From Virgibacillus_P tibetensis (GTDB taxonomy: Bacteria; Bacillota; Bacilli; Bacillales; Amphibacillaceae): DNA of 64,000 bases. The stretch's first letter is position 1; each line of letters starts with the position of its first letter. Below the pieces are notes generated by a model that was given only the letters and a program-made list of their open reading frames with translations, did no database searches and was not told the DNA's origin. The position numbers were made by a program, and so were the translations under genes. This document shows positions 1-8,407 of this stretch, one piece after another. The stretch lies in contig NZ_JARZFX010000002.1 in the NCBI RefSeq assembly GCF_036026595.1, positions 372,001-436,000 on the forward strand. Direction: 5' to 3'.

Positions 1-2
1 AA

Positions 3-800
3 CTCAAAGAAAAAATAGCATTGAAACTGATTTTTCAGCCCGCAGAGGAAGTGGGTGCAGGGGCATTGAAGATGATCGAAAAAAATGTTATTGATAATGT
101 AGATTATCTATTTGGAGCACATCTGCGCCCAAATCAGGAAACAGTGATGGGTCGGGCAACACCGGTCATTGTACATGGTGCTACTCAAATGTATCGTGTT
201 GAAATCAAAGGACAGGATGCTCATGGAGCGCGCCCTCATTTAAATACGAATGCCATCGAGGTAGCAGCTCAAATTGTAGATGCATTAAGTAAAATCCATC
301 TTGATCCACGTGTGCCGCATTCCGTTAAGATGACGAACATTCAGGCTGGGGGGAAAAGCTCAAACATTATCCCGGGAAGCGCTACATTCTCTATAGATAT
401 GCGGGCGCAGAACAATGAAATGATGACGGAATTGGTTACCAAGGTGAAAGATATTTTTGAAGCCATGAAAAACTTATACGAAGTTGAATTAGCCATAATA
501 GATACGGAAAATATCCCAGCGGCAAAAACAAATCCGGAAGCAACCCTGCTTATGGAAAAAGCTATTGCAAGCACACTTGGAAAAGAAAATGTGGATGCAC
601 CACTTGTAACACCAGGTGGAGATGACTTTCACTTTTATACCATTAAAAAGCCCGAGCTGAAAGCAACCATGTTAGGTCTCGGTTGTGATTTAACACCTGG
701 TCTGCATCACCCAGACATGACTTTCAATGACGCTGCATTGATGAATGGAGTAAATATATTATTTGAAGCAGTAAAAGGTGTTTATGGAATAGAAGATTAG
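3..800 (+). CDS. M20 family amidohydrolase, AmhX-like (5' end outside window)
   Basis: The reading frame is open to the left edge, so the N-terminus and true start lie before base 1. The visible 265 residues hold the QPAEE metal-ligand motif, GAHLRP, the small dimerisation domain around GQDAHGARPH and the late HHPDM motif. These are typical of M20D aminoacylases and amidohydrolases, which hydrolyse N-acyl or amide bonds of amino acids in the cytoplasm with a two-metal centre. The wording resembles B. subtilis AmhX, but the substrate cannot be read. A strong hairpin follows the stop, so this is probably the last gene of its transcript. Confidence 0.85.
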   Translation, partial: LKEKIALKLIFQPAEEVGAGALKMIEKNVIDNVDYLFGAHLRPNQETVMGRATPVIVHGATQMYRVEIKGQDAHGARPHLNTNAIEVAAQIVDALSKIHLDPRVPHSVKMTNIQAGGKSSNIIPGSATFSIDMRAQNNEMMTELVTKVKDIFEAMKNLYEVELAIIDTENIPAAKTNPEATLLMEKAIASTLGKENVDAPLVTPGGDDFHFYTIKKPELKATMLGLGCDLTPGLHHPDMTFNDAALMNGVNILFEAVKGVYGIED

Positions 801-807
801 TATATAG

Positions 808-843
808 AAACGGATCCTGGCCAACTGTTGCCTGGATCCGTTC
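808..843 (+). terminator. Hairpin terminator after the M20 gene
   Basis: The arms AACGGATCC and GGATCCGTT flank a short GC-rich loop and are followed by TCTTAAATT. It sits just past the M20 stop at 800. The U-run is weak. The rest of 844-1176 is AT-rich and I see no gene or regulatory element in it. Confidence 0.65.
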
Positions 844-1176
844 TTAAATTCATAAGGCTAATCATCTAAAAAATATAGTCCTCTCTTTTCCAGATAGGCC
901 AAAATTTCCACTCATTCTCTTTTGTTTAAATTACCTGGTTTTTTAAAAAACGCTTATATGAATAGTATCGGGTCTAAAGGTCATCTGATGACTATGTATA
1001 CTTCATTTGATAGTTATGTAGTCTTCTATAAGTGATAATTTTATATTGCTTTAATATGAAGTTATATCCTAAAAAGTACAGGTAGAATGAGAGTCTGGTT
1101 CAAGTACATTGCTACATGCCCCTCTGCTTTTTGAATGGTGTATCCATATATTAAATCTGACTAACAAGGCTTTCCG

Positions 1177-1217
1177 GAAAAAAGTGCCTCATTCACTATA
1201 ATGTGAACGAGGCACCT
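1177..1217 (-). terminator. Intrinsic terminator of the subtilase gene
   Basis: Read on the minus strand, GGTGCCTCGTTCAC pairs with GTGAATGAGGCAC across a six-base loop and is followed by a T-run. It lies 5 bp after the protease stop. Confidence 0.85.
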
Positions 1218-1221
1218 TCTA

Positions 1222-3198
1222 TTAAAACAAACCGGCAATCCAATCAACTACACTCACAAACACCTTACCTATAAAAGCAAAGAACTTCATGATGAGATTC
1301 TTGTCATCATCTGTTTTATCCTCATCTTCTGATGTATTGTTGGACTCATTGCCATTCTTTTTTTCTGAAGATTCATTGGCTTCACCCGTCCCAACAGATT
1401 CATAGGTTTCATTACCAGGTATTTCTTCATCTTCCTTTGTATACCTTTCATTAGAAGAGCTAAGTGAAGATTCTTCTATTGGTTGTTTGGGTGTTATTTT
1501 ATTCTTTGGCTCTGATTCCTTTACTTCTTTTACTTGATCCTCATTTACTTTGCTCGGGAATGACACCTGCATTTCTTTTTCCGTATCTTTTTCAGAATCG
1601 TTTTCATCCGATTGTTCTTGAGATGGTGTCCTCTCTGGTTTTTCTTTTACCTGTTTATTAGGTTCTTTTTCCGATTCAGCTATTTTCTCTTTTTCTGCTA
1701 CAGGATTCTCATCCTTTATTTCTTTATCTTGTTCCGTCTTCTTTTCTGAGATAACGATATCTTGATCAACAGAAGCTGATTCAGCCTTTTCTGTTTTCAC
1801 TGTTTGTACCGTACCTTCAGATTGATTTCCATAACGATCTTCCGTATGAATTGAAAAAGTATACGCTGTGTCAGCATCCAATCCAGTATACGTGTATGTG
1901 GACGTTTCTGTACTATCGATAGTTATCAAATAACCGTCATCCAGATATAAATTCACCTTTTGGAGATCCTCGTCTTCAGGGTTTGTCCATCTAATTGAAA
2001 TTGAATCCACAGCAGTTTCCACCTGGATATCTGATACTTCGCCAGGCGGTATAAAATCTGTTTTATAATTAATATAACCGTGACCATATAAAGGATCTCT
2101 TCCTGGCTCACCTAAATCCTGTGTATAGTTAATTAGTTCATACCTAAGCTCCGCAGCAGACATGTCGGGGTATTTTTGCTTTAATAAAGCTAACATTCCA
2201 GCCACATGAGGAGAAGCTTGAGAGGTACCACTGGAAATTCCATACGATTCATCCAAGTAGGTACTAATGATATTTACACCAGGTGCAGAGAACTCTACCT
2301 CTTGACCCGTCGAAGAAAATGGGGTGATTTGCAGCCGGGCATCTACAGCAGAAACCCCAATAACACTTTCATATTTGGCTGGATAAATAACAGATTCAGC
2401 CACTCCTTCATTTCCACTTGCACCAACTATTAATATACCGGACTCGTACGCTTTATCCATTATTTCCTTTAGAGTTTTGCTATTATAGTCTGTACCTAAT
2501 GAAAGATTGATAATATCCATTTCATTATCGATTGACCATTCGATTGCTTCAACAAGATTTCCAAGTGTACCATCACCATTATTGTCCAGCGCCTTTACAG
2601 CGAAAAGATTTGCTTCTGGTGCTACCCCAACTACTCCAAATCCATTAAGCTGGGCCCCCAGGATACCTGCCACATGTGTCCCATGGCCGTTATCGTCCGC
2701 CCATTCTTTCGTATAATCAACTACTGAAGTCCCACCGGAAATTGCTAGATCTGAGTGTGAAGAAATACCCGTATCTATGATTGCTATATTAACCCCACTT
2801 CCAGTAAAGCCATCCTCCCAAGCAAATGTACTGCCGATTAATTGGACATTCCATTCTTCCGTTTCTGTTAATTCCCTTGATTCAGAGATTTCCTCTATAT
2901 ATTGAGTATGATTTGATAATGTAACGGAAACATTATTTTCTATGTACGCAACATTGTCGTTTTGTTCCAATTCAGGCAAATTGTTTTGATCTATAGTTAC
3001 AGCTATTGCTGATAAATTACTAAACTGATAGTCTACTTCACTGCTTTTTTCAATAATCAACGCTTTACCACGTTCATTTTCATAACCAATAATTACTTCA
3101 ATCTCATTACTGCTCATTCCGTGAATGCTTACAGGATGGTATGAAATGATAAGTAGTGCAGACAACAGCAAAAAGACGGTGCGATATAACTTTGACAA
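1222..3198 (-). CDS. Secreted S8 subtilisin-like serine protease with FN3 domain and acidic tail
   Basis: This is a 658-residue extracellular or wall-associated protease. Residues 1-27 are a signal peptide and about 30-120 resemble an I9-type propeptide. The catalytic triad is Asp142 (IDTG), His172 (NGHGTHVAG) and Ser326 (SGTSQASP), with oxyanion Asn263 (ASGNEG). A fibronectin type III-like domain spans about 390-475. It is followed by about 150 residues of Glu/Lys/Ser-rich low-complexity linker and a hydrophobic amphipathic C-terminus (about 635-658). No LPXTG motif is present, so sortase anchoring is not indicated. The TTG start is preceded by an AAAGGGGG ribosome site. The gene stands alone with its own terminator. 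Native substrates are unknown. Confidence 0.92.
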   Translation of the reverse strand: MSKLYRTVFLLLSALLIISYHPVSIHGMSSNEIEVIIGYENERGKALIIEKSSEVDYQFSNLSAIAVTIDQNNLPELEQNDNVAYIENNVSVTLSNHTQYIEEISESRELTETEEWNVQLIGSTFAWEDGFTGSGVNIAIIDTGISSHSDLAISGGTSVVDYTKEWADDNGHGTHVAGILGAQLNGFGVVGVAPEANLFAVKALDNNGDGTLGNLVEAIEWSIDNEMDIINLSLGTDYNSKTLKEIMDKAYESGILIVGASGNEGVAESVIYPAKYESVIGVSAVDARLQITPFSSTGQEVEFSAPGVNIISTYLDESYGISSGTSQASPHVAGMLALLKQKYPDMSAAELRYELINYTQDLGEPGRDPLYGHGYINYKTDFIPPGEVSDIQVETAVDSISIRWTNPEDEDLQKVNLYLDDGYLITIDSTETSTYTYTGLDADTAYTFSIHTEDRYGNQSEGTVQTVKTEKAESASVDQDIVISEKKTEQDKEIKDENPVAEKEKIAESEKEPNKQVKEKPERTPSQEQSDENDSEKDTEKEMQVSFPSKVNEDQVKEVKESEPKNKITPKQPIEESSLSSSNERYTKEDEEIPGNETYESVGTGEANESSEKKNGNESNNTSEDEDKTDDDKNLIMKFFAFIGKVFVSVVDWIAGLF

Positions 3199-3451
3199 TT
3201 CTCTAACCCCCTTTATATCTATACTATTACTAGATTTTAACAGTTTGGTGATAGTTTGTCTGTACTTTCTGCTAAAATTTGCTGCTATTTGTCAGACTTG
3301 ATTTTTCCTTCTCAAAATAGATGGCTCACTCTATAACTTATATAAAACCAACTTTGATAACTGTTACGTATAATCTCTTTTTTTCAAACTCATATATTAT
3401 ATTGAGTGATTTGAATAATTTATGGGACGAAAAAGAAACATTTCGAGATTC

Positions 3452-3480
3452 TTGTCATTTTAAATTTTCTACTGTACTAT
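3452..3480 (+). promoter_or_regulatory. Sigma-A promoter of upp
   Basis: TTGTCA (3452-3457) and TACTAT (3475-3480) are separated by exactly 17 bp and lie just upstream of the AAAGGAGG ribosome site at 3497. The rest of 3199-3451 is AT-rich with nothing else recognised. Confidence 0.7.
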
Positions 3481-3511
3481 TTAATTTAATGTTACAAAGG
3501 AGGTTATTATA

Positions 3512-4144
3512 ATGGTCAAAAAAGTGCATGTCCTGGACCACCCATTAATTCAACATAAATTAACCATTATTCGAGATAAAAATACCGGACCAAAGGAATT
3601 CCGTGAGTTAGTAGATGAGATATCTACTTTAATGGCCTATGAACTGACCCGAAATCTGGCGCTGCAAGTAGTAACAATTGAAACACCAATTAAAAAAATG
3701 AATGCAAAGAAATTATCTGGCAAGAAAATTGGAATTGTACCAATCATGCGCGCAGGATTGGGCATGGTTAATGGTATTACAAGAATGATCCCGGTCGCTA
3801 AAGTAGGCCATATAGGTTTATACCGCGACCCTGAAACATTAAAAGCAATTGAATACTACGTTAAACTGCCAACAGACATACAAGGACGGGAGCTAATCGT
3901 CGTTGATCCAATGCTGGCAACTGGCGGTTCCGCCTCAGCAGCTATCCAGGCGTTGAAAGACAGAGGTGCAGTAAATATTAAATTCTTATGTCTTATTGCC
4001 GTACAAGAGGGAATCGATGCGATACATAAAGACCATCCGGAAGTAGACATATTCACCGCATCCATAGATCAGGGATTAAATGACAAAAGCTATATCATCC
4101 CCGGCTTTGGCGATGCAGGCGACCGCCTGTTTGGCACAAAATAA
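3512..4144 (+). CDS. upp: Uracil phosphoribosyltransferase
   Basis: It converts uracil and PRPP to UMP in pyrimidine salvage. The 210-residue length is normal. The PRPP-binding loop VDPMLATGGSA and the C-terminal uracil-binding stretch IIPGFGDAGDR are intact. The ATG is 7 bp after AAAGGAGG. The gene has its own promoter and terminator. In Bacillus upp usually lies near glyA and the atp operon; here it sits between a protease and tenA, so the local order is rearranged. Confidence 0.98.
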   Translation: MVKKVHVLDHPLIQHKLTIIRDKNTGPKEFRELVDEISTLMAYELTRNLALQVVTIETPIKKMNAKKLSGKKIGIVPIMRAGLGMVNGITRMIPVAKVGHIGLYRDPETLKAIEYYVKLPTDIQGRELIVVDPMLATGGSASAAIQALKDRGAVNIKFLCLIAVQEGIDAIHKDHPEVDIFTASIDQGLNDKSYIIPGFGDAGDRLFGTK

Positions 4145-4146
4145 TT

Positions 4147-4178
4147 AAAAAGGGCAGCTAACTGGCTGTCCTTTTTGT
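4147..4178 (+). terminator. Intrinsic terminator of upp
   Basis: AAAGGGCAGC pairs with GCTGTCCTTT around a six-base loop, followed by TTTTTG. Confidence 0.85.
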
Positions 4179-4245
4179 TATGTCTGCAACAATAGTTGAC
4201 TTTAGTTTTACATGTGATAGGCTGAATATATAATTTCATAAATCG

Positions 4246-4331
4246 TTTCCGCTAGGGGAGCCTTGTTTAAGGCTGAGACTTATGACCCTTAGAACCTGAT
4301 CTGGTTAGCACCAGCGGAGGGAAGTGGAAAG
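4246..4331 (+). promoter_or_regulatory. TPP riboswitch (THI element) upstream of tenA
   Basis: Conserved THI-box elements are all present: AGGGGAGCC, GGCTGAGA, GACCCTTAGAACCTGATCTGG and TAGCACCAGCGGAGGGAAG. The outer P1 helix is formed by TTTCC near 4247 and GGAAA near 4326. A -35-like TTGACT occurs at 4196. Binding of thiamine pyrophosphate is expected to lower tenA expression through the downstream ribosome-site hairpin at 4403-4441. Confidence 0.95.
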
Positions 4332-4402
4332 TCACTTAACTATTCAACCAATCTGTCCTTTTTAAGGGATAGTTTCATAGGGATTCCTTTAAGTGCTTCT
4401 CT

Positions 4403-4441
4403 TTCCTCCTCTATCAGTCGGAAACAAACTAAGAGGAGGAA
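4403..4441 (+). promoter_or_regulatory. Ribosome-site sequestering hairpin, expression platform of the TPP riboswitch
   Basis: TTCCTCCTCT (4403-4412) is a perfect 10-base complement of AGAGGAGGAA (4432-4441), which contains the tenA Shine-Dalgarno. Pairing would hide the ribosome site, pointing to translational control. A weaker helix, CACTTAA with TTAAGTG, lies between it and the aptamer and could be the switch partner. Confidence 0.75.
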
Positions 4442-4448
4442 TTTTTGT

Positions 4449-5144
4449 ATGCTATTTACAGAAACATTAAGAGAGGCTACAAGAAACAGCTGGGAACAAA
4501 GCCTAAATCATCCTTTTGTTACAGGTATTGCAAATGGAGATTTACCATTGGAAACTTTTAAGTATTATATTTTACAGGATATCTACTATTTAAATCATTT
4601 TGGAAAGGTACATGCGTTGGCGGCTGCACAGGCCGATGACTTCCGGATCACTGCTATGCTTGCTGATAAAGCAAAACATACTGCAGAGGCAGAACTAACT
4701 GTTCATAAAGAACATGCAGCTATCCTGAATATTACAGATAAAGAACTGAATCAGTTTAAACCAGCGCCGACAGCATATGCTTATACTTCTCATTTATACC
4801 GTGCGGCCCTATCAGGCAGCCTCGGTCAGACAATTGCTGCACTGCTTCCTTGCTATTGGCTCTATGCCGATATTGGAAAGACCTATCAGAACGTAAAACC
4901 ATCTGAAGCAATCTATCAAAATTGGATTAACACCTACGCCAGTGAATGGTTCCATGCATCCACCCAGGATCAGATCGACTTGCTGAATCGAATAGCTGAA
5001 GATGCGAATGAAAAAGAGAAAGAAAAAATGAAAGAACAGTTCGTAATTGCTAAAGAGTATGAGCTTGCGTTCTGGGAGATGGCCTACACGAAAGAAGTTT
5101 GGATGTCAGAACGAAAAAATAGTTCTTCAGCTTCTAAAAAATAA
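4449..5144 (+). CDS. tenA: Aminopyrimidine aminohydrolase (thiaminase II)
   Basis: TenA hydrolyses formyl-aminopyrimidine and related thiamin breakdown products, salvaging the HMP moiety of thiamin. The active-site residues fall at the B. subtilis positions: Asp44 (ILQD), Cys135 (LLPCYWLY) and Glu205. The length of 231 residues is normal. Unlike B. subtilis tenA, no thiO-thiS-thiG-thiF genes follow; it is monocistronic behind a TPP riboswitch. The C-terminal tail (RKNSSSASKK) is low complexity and probably disordered. Confidence 0.96.
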   Translation: MLFTETLREATRNSWEQSLNHPFVTGIANGDLPLETFKYYILQDIYYLNHFGKVHALAAAQADDFRITAMLADKAKHTAEAELTVHKEHAAILNITDKELNQFKPAPTAYAYTSHLYRAALSGSLGQTIAALLPCYWLYADIGKTYQNVKPSEAIYQNWINTYASEWFHASTQDQIDLLNRIAEDANEKEKEKMKEQFVIAKEYELAFWEMAYTKEVWMSERKNSSSASKK

Positions 5145-5157
5145 ATTGTGAAATCTG

Positions 5158-5193
5158 GCGCTGTACCGAGCAAAGCTTGGTGCAGCGTTTTTA
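5158..5193 (+). terminator. Intrinsic terminator of tenA
   Basis: GCGCTGTACCGAGC pairs with GCTTGGTGCAGCG around AAA, followed by TTTTT. From 5194 to 5359 nothing is recognised beyond a 22-codon open frame that I do not call. Confidence 0.85.
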
Positions 5194-5359
5194 TGTGCAC
5201 AGTTTTCACTATGTCAATTTTATTTATTACTCGCCCCTCCCTAAGTAATTTCTACGTTTAATCCAGCAAACCATTCGTCAAAATATATCCATACCAGAAA
5301 GTGGCTGCTATTAACACTATTGGCATGCTGTTAATGTCAGATTTCTGTCATAACTTTGT

Positions 5360-5383
5360 TACTATATTGCGAATAATGTAGTA
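5360..5383 (+). promoter_or_regulatory. Imperfect inverted repeat upstream of doxX, candidate operator
   Basis: TACTATATT and AATAATGTAGTA form an imperfect dyad with three central bases, about 130 bp before the DoxX start. Bacillus DoxX-type genes are often controlled by MarR-type redox sensors that bind dyads of this size. That link is inference; no regulator gene is adjacent. Confidence 0.3.
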
Positions 5384-5511
5384 TACCAATTCTGTATTTT
5401 TAGTATCATGGTATGATTTAACTGTGCTACATACACCTTTACAGCTCATTGTGAATTATTACACAATGAATCAAACAACAAATAAGAAACATAGTTAAGG
5501 AGCTGGTTTAC

Positions 5512-5997
5512 ATGATTATGAATTTTATCAGAAGCAATAAAGCAGTTGCTGGTATTTTGGCTCTATTAAGAATATATATTGGGTTTAGATGGATGACAGC
5601 TGGATTTGGAAAGTTGACCAGTGGGGGATTTGATGCGGGTGGATTTATCAAGGTAGCAACCGAGAGTTCGGCGGTGCCCGGCTGGTGGGCAGTATTTTTG
5701 GAAACTGTAGCATTACCCTACCAGGGATTCTTTTCAATTATGGTTACGTGGGGTGAATTATTAGTGGGTATCGCCCTTATTCTGGGCATTTTCACCAACT
5801 TTGCAGCTCTCATGGGGATCACCATGAACCTCTCCTTCCTATTCAGCGGGTCTGGCATAATTGACGCGCAAATGGCAACAATGTCTGTATTTCTTGTGAT
5901 AGCTGGAAATAATGCTGGAAGGTATGGCTTAGACAGATGGATCCTGCCGTATTTAAAACATGTTATTATAAGAACAGGGAAAATGAAAAGTTACTAA
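5512..5997 (+). CDS. DoxX family membrane protein
   Basis: The 161-residue protein has about four hydrophobic segments and the DoxX-type opening, with RIYIGFRWMTAGFGKL after the first turn. DoxX proteins are small inner-membrane proteins. Some, such as CatD and MhqP in Bacillus, are linked to thiol or quinone stress, but no catalytic role is visible here. The ATG at 5512 follows AAGGAGCTGG; a second in-frame ATG at 5518 is possible. The next gene starts about 110 bp on and has its own ribosome site, so the two may share a transcript. Confidence 0.85.
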   Translation: MIMNFIRSNKAVAGILALLRIYIGFRWMTAGFGKLTSGGFDAGGFIKVATESSAVPGWWAVFLETVALPYQGFFSIMVTWGELLVGIALILGIFTNFAALMGITMNLSFLFSGSGIIDAQMATMSVFLVIAGNNAGRYGLDRWILPYLKHVIIRTGKMKSY

Positions 5998-6104
5998 TCG
6001 TTTAGCAGAGCAGATTTACACTAGTTTGTAATACGTACTTCTTTAATATAGGATTGAAATTATATAGTACAATCCCAATAGTTAGCCATAAAAGGAGGAT
6101 ACCT

Positions 6105-6425
6105 TTGGAAAAGAAATCAATCATATCAGCACAAACATTTGATGAAAATAAGTTTACGAAAACAAACGTATTTAAGAATGAAACCAGCACTCTGTTCGTT
6201 TTGAACTTTTTACCGAAGCAGCAGCTGCCCGCACATTATCATCCTGGACATGAATTATATCTGCATGTACTGCAGGGAAATGGAACATTTACGATTGATG
6301 AAATTGCCGTCGAAGTAACTAAAGATGATGTTATTCATGTTACCGGTGATGAAAATTTAGCTTTTACGAACACAGGTGAAAACAACGTCTCTATTTATGT
6401 CACCATGAGCAAGTTACCTAAATAA
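6105..6425 (+). CDS. Small cupin-domain protein
   Basis: This is a 106-residue single-domain cupin. The first cupin motif, PAHYHPGHELYLHVLQGNG, supplies the usual His, His and Glu metal ligands, and the second half carries the beta-strand DDVIHVTGDENLAFTNTG. The TTG start at 6105 is chosen because AAAGGAGG (6091-6098) precedes it at ideal spacing; the frame extends upstream but without a ribosome site. Metal and substrate cannot be read. A decayed copy of its last codons and terminator lies at 23505-23579. Confidence 0.85.
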   Translation: MEKKSIISAQTFDENKFTKTNVFKNETSTLFVLNFLPKQQLPAHYHPGHELYLHVLQGNGTFTIDEIAVEVTKDDVIHVTGDENLAFTNTGENNVSIYVTMSKLPK

Positions 6426-6440
6426 TATATAAGGAACAAA

Positions 6441-6469
6441 AACACATGAGAAAAGTTTTCTCATGTGTT
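6441..6469. terminator. Bidirectional hairpin terminator between the cupin and permease genes
   Basis: AACACATGAGAA pairs with TTCTCATGTGTT. There are T-runs on the right for the plus strand and A-runs on the left, so it can serve both convergent genes. A near copy is at 23547-23575. Confidence 0.85.
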
Positions 6470-6499
6470 TTTTTATGAAAGTTGCACTAAATAATTATC

Positions 6500-8266
6500 T
6501 TATGCGATGTTGCGTTTCTGTTGAATCGCATTCAACCGTCTATTATTCGTTGCGATAATATAAATAACAATTCCCCAAATGATCACGGCGATAATGGATC
6601 CGATGTTGAAGATACCTTTGTCGGCAGTCCACATAATGGAATAACCGATCGAACCGATCAACAGAGCATAATAGAAGAACGGAAGAAGCGTTTTACGAAT
6701 AACATGCCCTTCTTTTCCTACTAGGCCAACCACTGCTGATGCTGCGACAACGTTATGCACACAGATCATATTTCCAGCTGCACCACCAACTGCCTGGAGT
6801 GCAACCATCCATGTTGCGTCCCCGCCAATTCGCTCACCTACGCCAAACTGGAAGAGCGAGAACATCATATTACTAACAGTATTACTACCAGCTACAAATG
6901 CGCCGAGTCCTCCGACAAACGTTGCAAAGATCGGATACACAGACCCTGCAAGACCTGCAACACCTTCTGCCAGAGCAAGTGGCATTTCCGGATACCCTGC
7001 AGCCCCGCCACCTGAGTTAAGAAACACCTGTACCATTGGAACAGTAAAGACAAGTGCCGAACCTGCAAGAATCATCGTTTTACCCGAATCCTTCCAAGCA
7101 CGAGCAAACTCCTGCCCTTTCATTCCATGCATATAGTACGTAAATACGGCCACGACGATAAAAATAAATCCTGGAGAGAATAGAATTTGCCAACTGGACG
7201 ATATTTCTGTCCCAAAAATATTTGGTAACGATAGTGTGACAGATTTAAGCCAATCTCCAACTACAGTTAACCTTGAAACTAGTAATAGGACAGCAATTAA
7301 AACGTATGGAGCCCATGCACGCCACATACTTATTTTACCTGCATAAATATCACTATGTTTCAGCTCAACACGCCCAGTCCATGTTGGATCCCAGCGGTCT
7401 TTTGCTTCGAAGTCCCAAATGTCATCTTCTTTTGGCATAAGAAATCCACGTTTAGCCGCAGGAATAACGATAGCCAACCCTATTAAGCCACCAATCATTG
7501 CAGGAAACTCAGGTCCTAATAAATTAGCAACGATAACATATGGTATTGTCATCGCTAAAGAAGCAAAAATGGCGAACTTCCACACCTGTAAGCCCTCACT
7601 GAATGATTTGTTTTTCCCAAAAAACCGGGTTAATATGCCGACTAAAAATAATGGGATTAACAGACCCGCAATGGCATGGAGCAGGGCCACCTTACCAGCG
7701 ACACCAAATACAAATGCAGAAACATCTGTAATTTGGGCAAGTGGCTCAATACCAGTACCCACCCCAACTATCATCGGTGTTCCGACTGCACCAAATGATA
7801 CTGGTGTACTTTGAATAACCATGCCAGATACTACGGCGGCCATCGCCGGGAATCCCAGCCCAACCAATAATGGTACTGCAACTGCTGCAGGTGTACCAAA
7901 CCCTGCTGAACCTTCAATAAATGAACCGAAAAGCCAAGCGATGATAATTACTTGAATACGGCGGTCTGGTGTAATGTCGGTAAAACCGCGACGAATGGTG
8001 TGAAGACCCCCACTTTCTTGCAGTGTGTTCAATAGTAAAATCGCACCGAAAATAATGAATAAAAGCGTAACAGCTACGATCAGACCATGAACAGAAGCAG
8101 CAGCAACCTGTGGAAATGCTACATCCCAAACGAATAGTGCCAGTAGAACAGCAACGATGTAGGAAAGCGGCATTGCTTTACTTGCTGGCCATTTAAGACC
8201 GACTAGAAAAACGGCAACAACGATAATCGGTAATAAGGCCAGTACAGCTAATGTTCCATTTCCCAA
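6500..8266 (-). CDS. L-lactate/glycolate permease, LctP/LldP family
   Basis: This 588-residue polytopic membrane protein has the family signatures GSFIEGSAGFGTPAAVAVPLL, SFGAVGTPM and, near the C-terminus, GNMICVHNVVAASAVVGL. Such permeases import L-lactate, D-lactate and often glycolate with protons. It is the last gene of the glycolate oxidase operon, so glycolate or lactate uptake fits. The start is TTG after AAGGGGG. The 141-bp gap to the upstream FAH gene holds nested inverted repeats (8301-8361). Confidence 0.93.
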   Translation of the reverse strand: MGNGTLAVLALLPIIVVAVFLVGLKWPASKAMPLSYIVAVLLALFVWDVAFPQVAAASVHGLIVAVTLLFIIFGAILLLNTLQESGGLHTIRRGFTDITPDRRIQVIIIAWLFGSFIEGSAGFGTPAAVAVPLLVGLGFPAMAAVVSGMVIQSTPVSFGAVGTPMIVGVGTGIEPLAQITDVSAFVFGVAGKVALLHAIAGLLIPLFLVGILTRFFGKNKSFSEGLQVWKFAIFASLAMTIPYVIVANLLGPEFPAMIGGLIGLAIVIPAAKRGFLMPKEDDIWDFEAKDRWDPTWTGRVELKHSDIYAGKISMWRAWAPYVLIAVLLLVSRLTVVGDWLKSVTLSLPNIFGTEISSSWQILFSPGFIFIVVAVFTYYMHGMKGQEFARAWKDSGKTMILAGSALVFTVPMVQVFLNSGGGAAGYPEMPLALAEGVAGLAGSVYPIFATFVGGLGAFVAGSNTVSNMMFSLFQFGVGERIGGDATWMVALQAVGGAAGNMICVHNVVAASAVVGLVGKEGHVIRKTLLPFFYYALLIGSIGYSIMWTADKGIFNIGSIIAVIIWGIVIYIIATNNRRLNAIQQKRNIA

Positions 8267-8300
8267 TTCAATTCCCCCTTAAAAGGTTTTATTATATTAA

Positions 8301-8361
8301 ATAACAATATTTGTTCCTTATTTCATGACAAACACGATCATGAAAAAGATAATATTGTTAT
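8301..8361 (-). repeat. Nested inverted repeats between the FAH and permease genes
   Basis: The outer arms ATAACAATATT and AATATTGTTAT are perfect 11-mers. Inside them TTTCATGA and TCATGAAA are perfect 8-mers. As RNA this would fold into one long hairpin directly ahead of the permease, which could attenuate or stabilise the distal message, or it may bind a regulator as DNA. The function is not established. Confidence 0.6.
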
Positions 8362-8407
8362 ATAACGTACATTCGCTGGCTTTTCCATTCCTTTATTGTG
8401 ATTCAGA

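Noticed and set aside
28..90. Internal TTG at 21 as the true start of the first M20 gene
   Set aside because: The frame is open to base 3, and known family members have about 120 residues before QPAEE, so the gene begins outside the window.
5258..5326. 22-codon minus-strand frame with one hydrophobic segment upstream of doxX
   Set aside because: It has no ribosome site and no recognisable homology, and it is too short to support.
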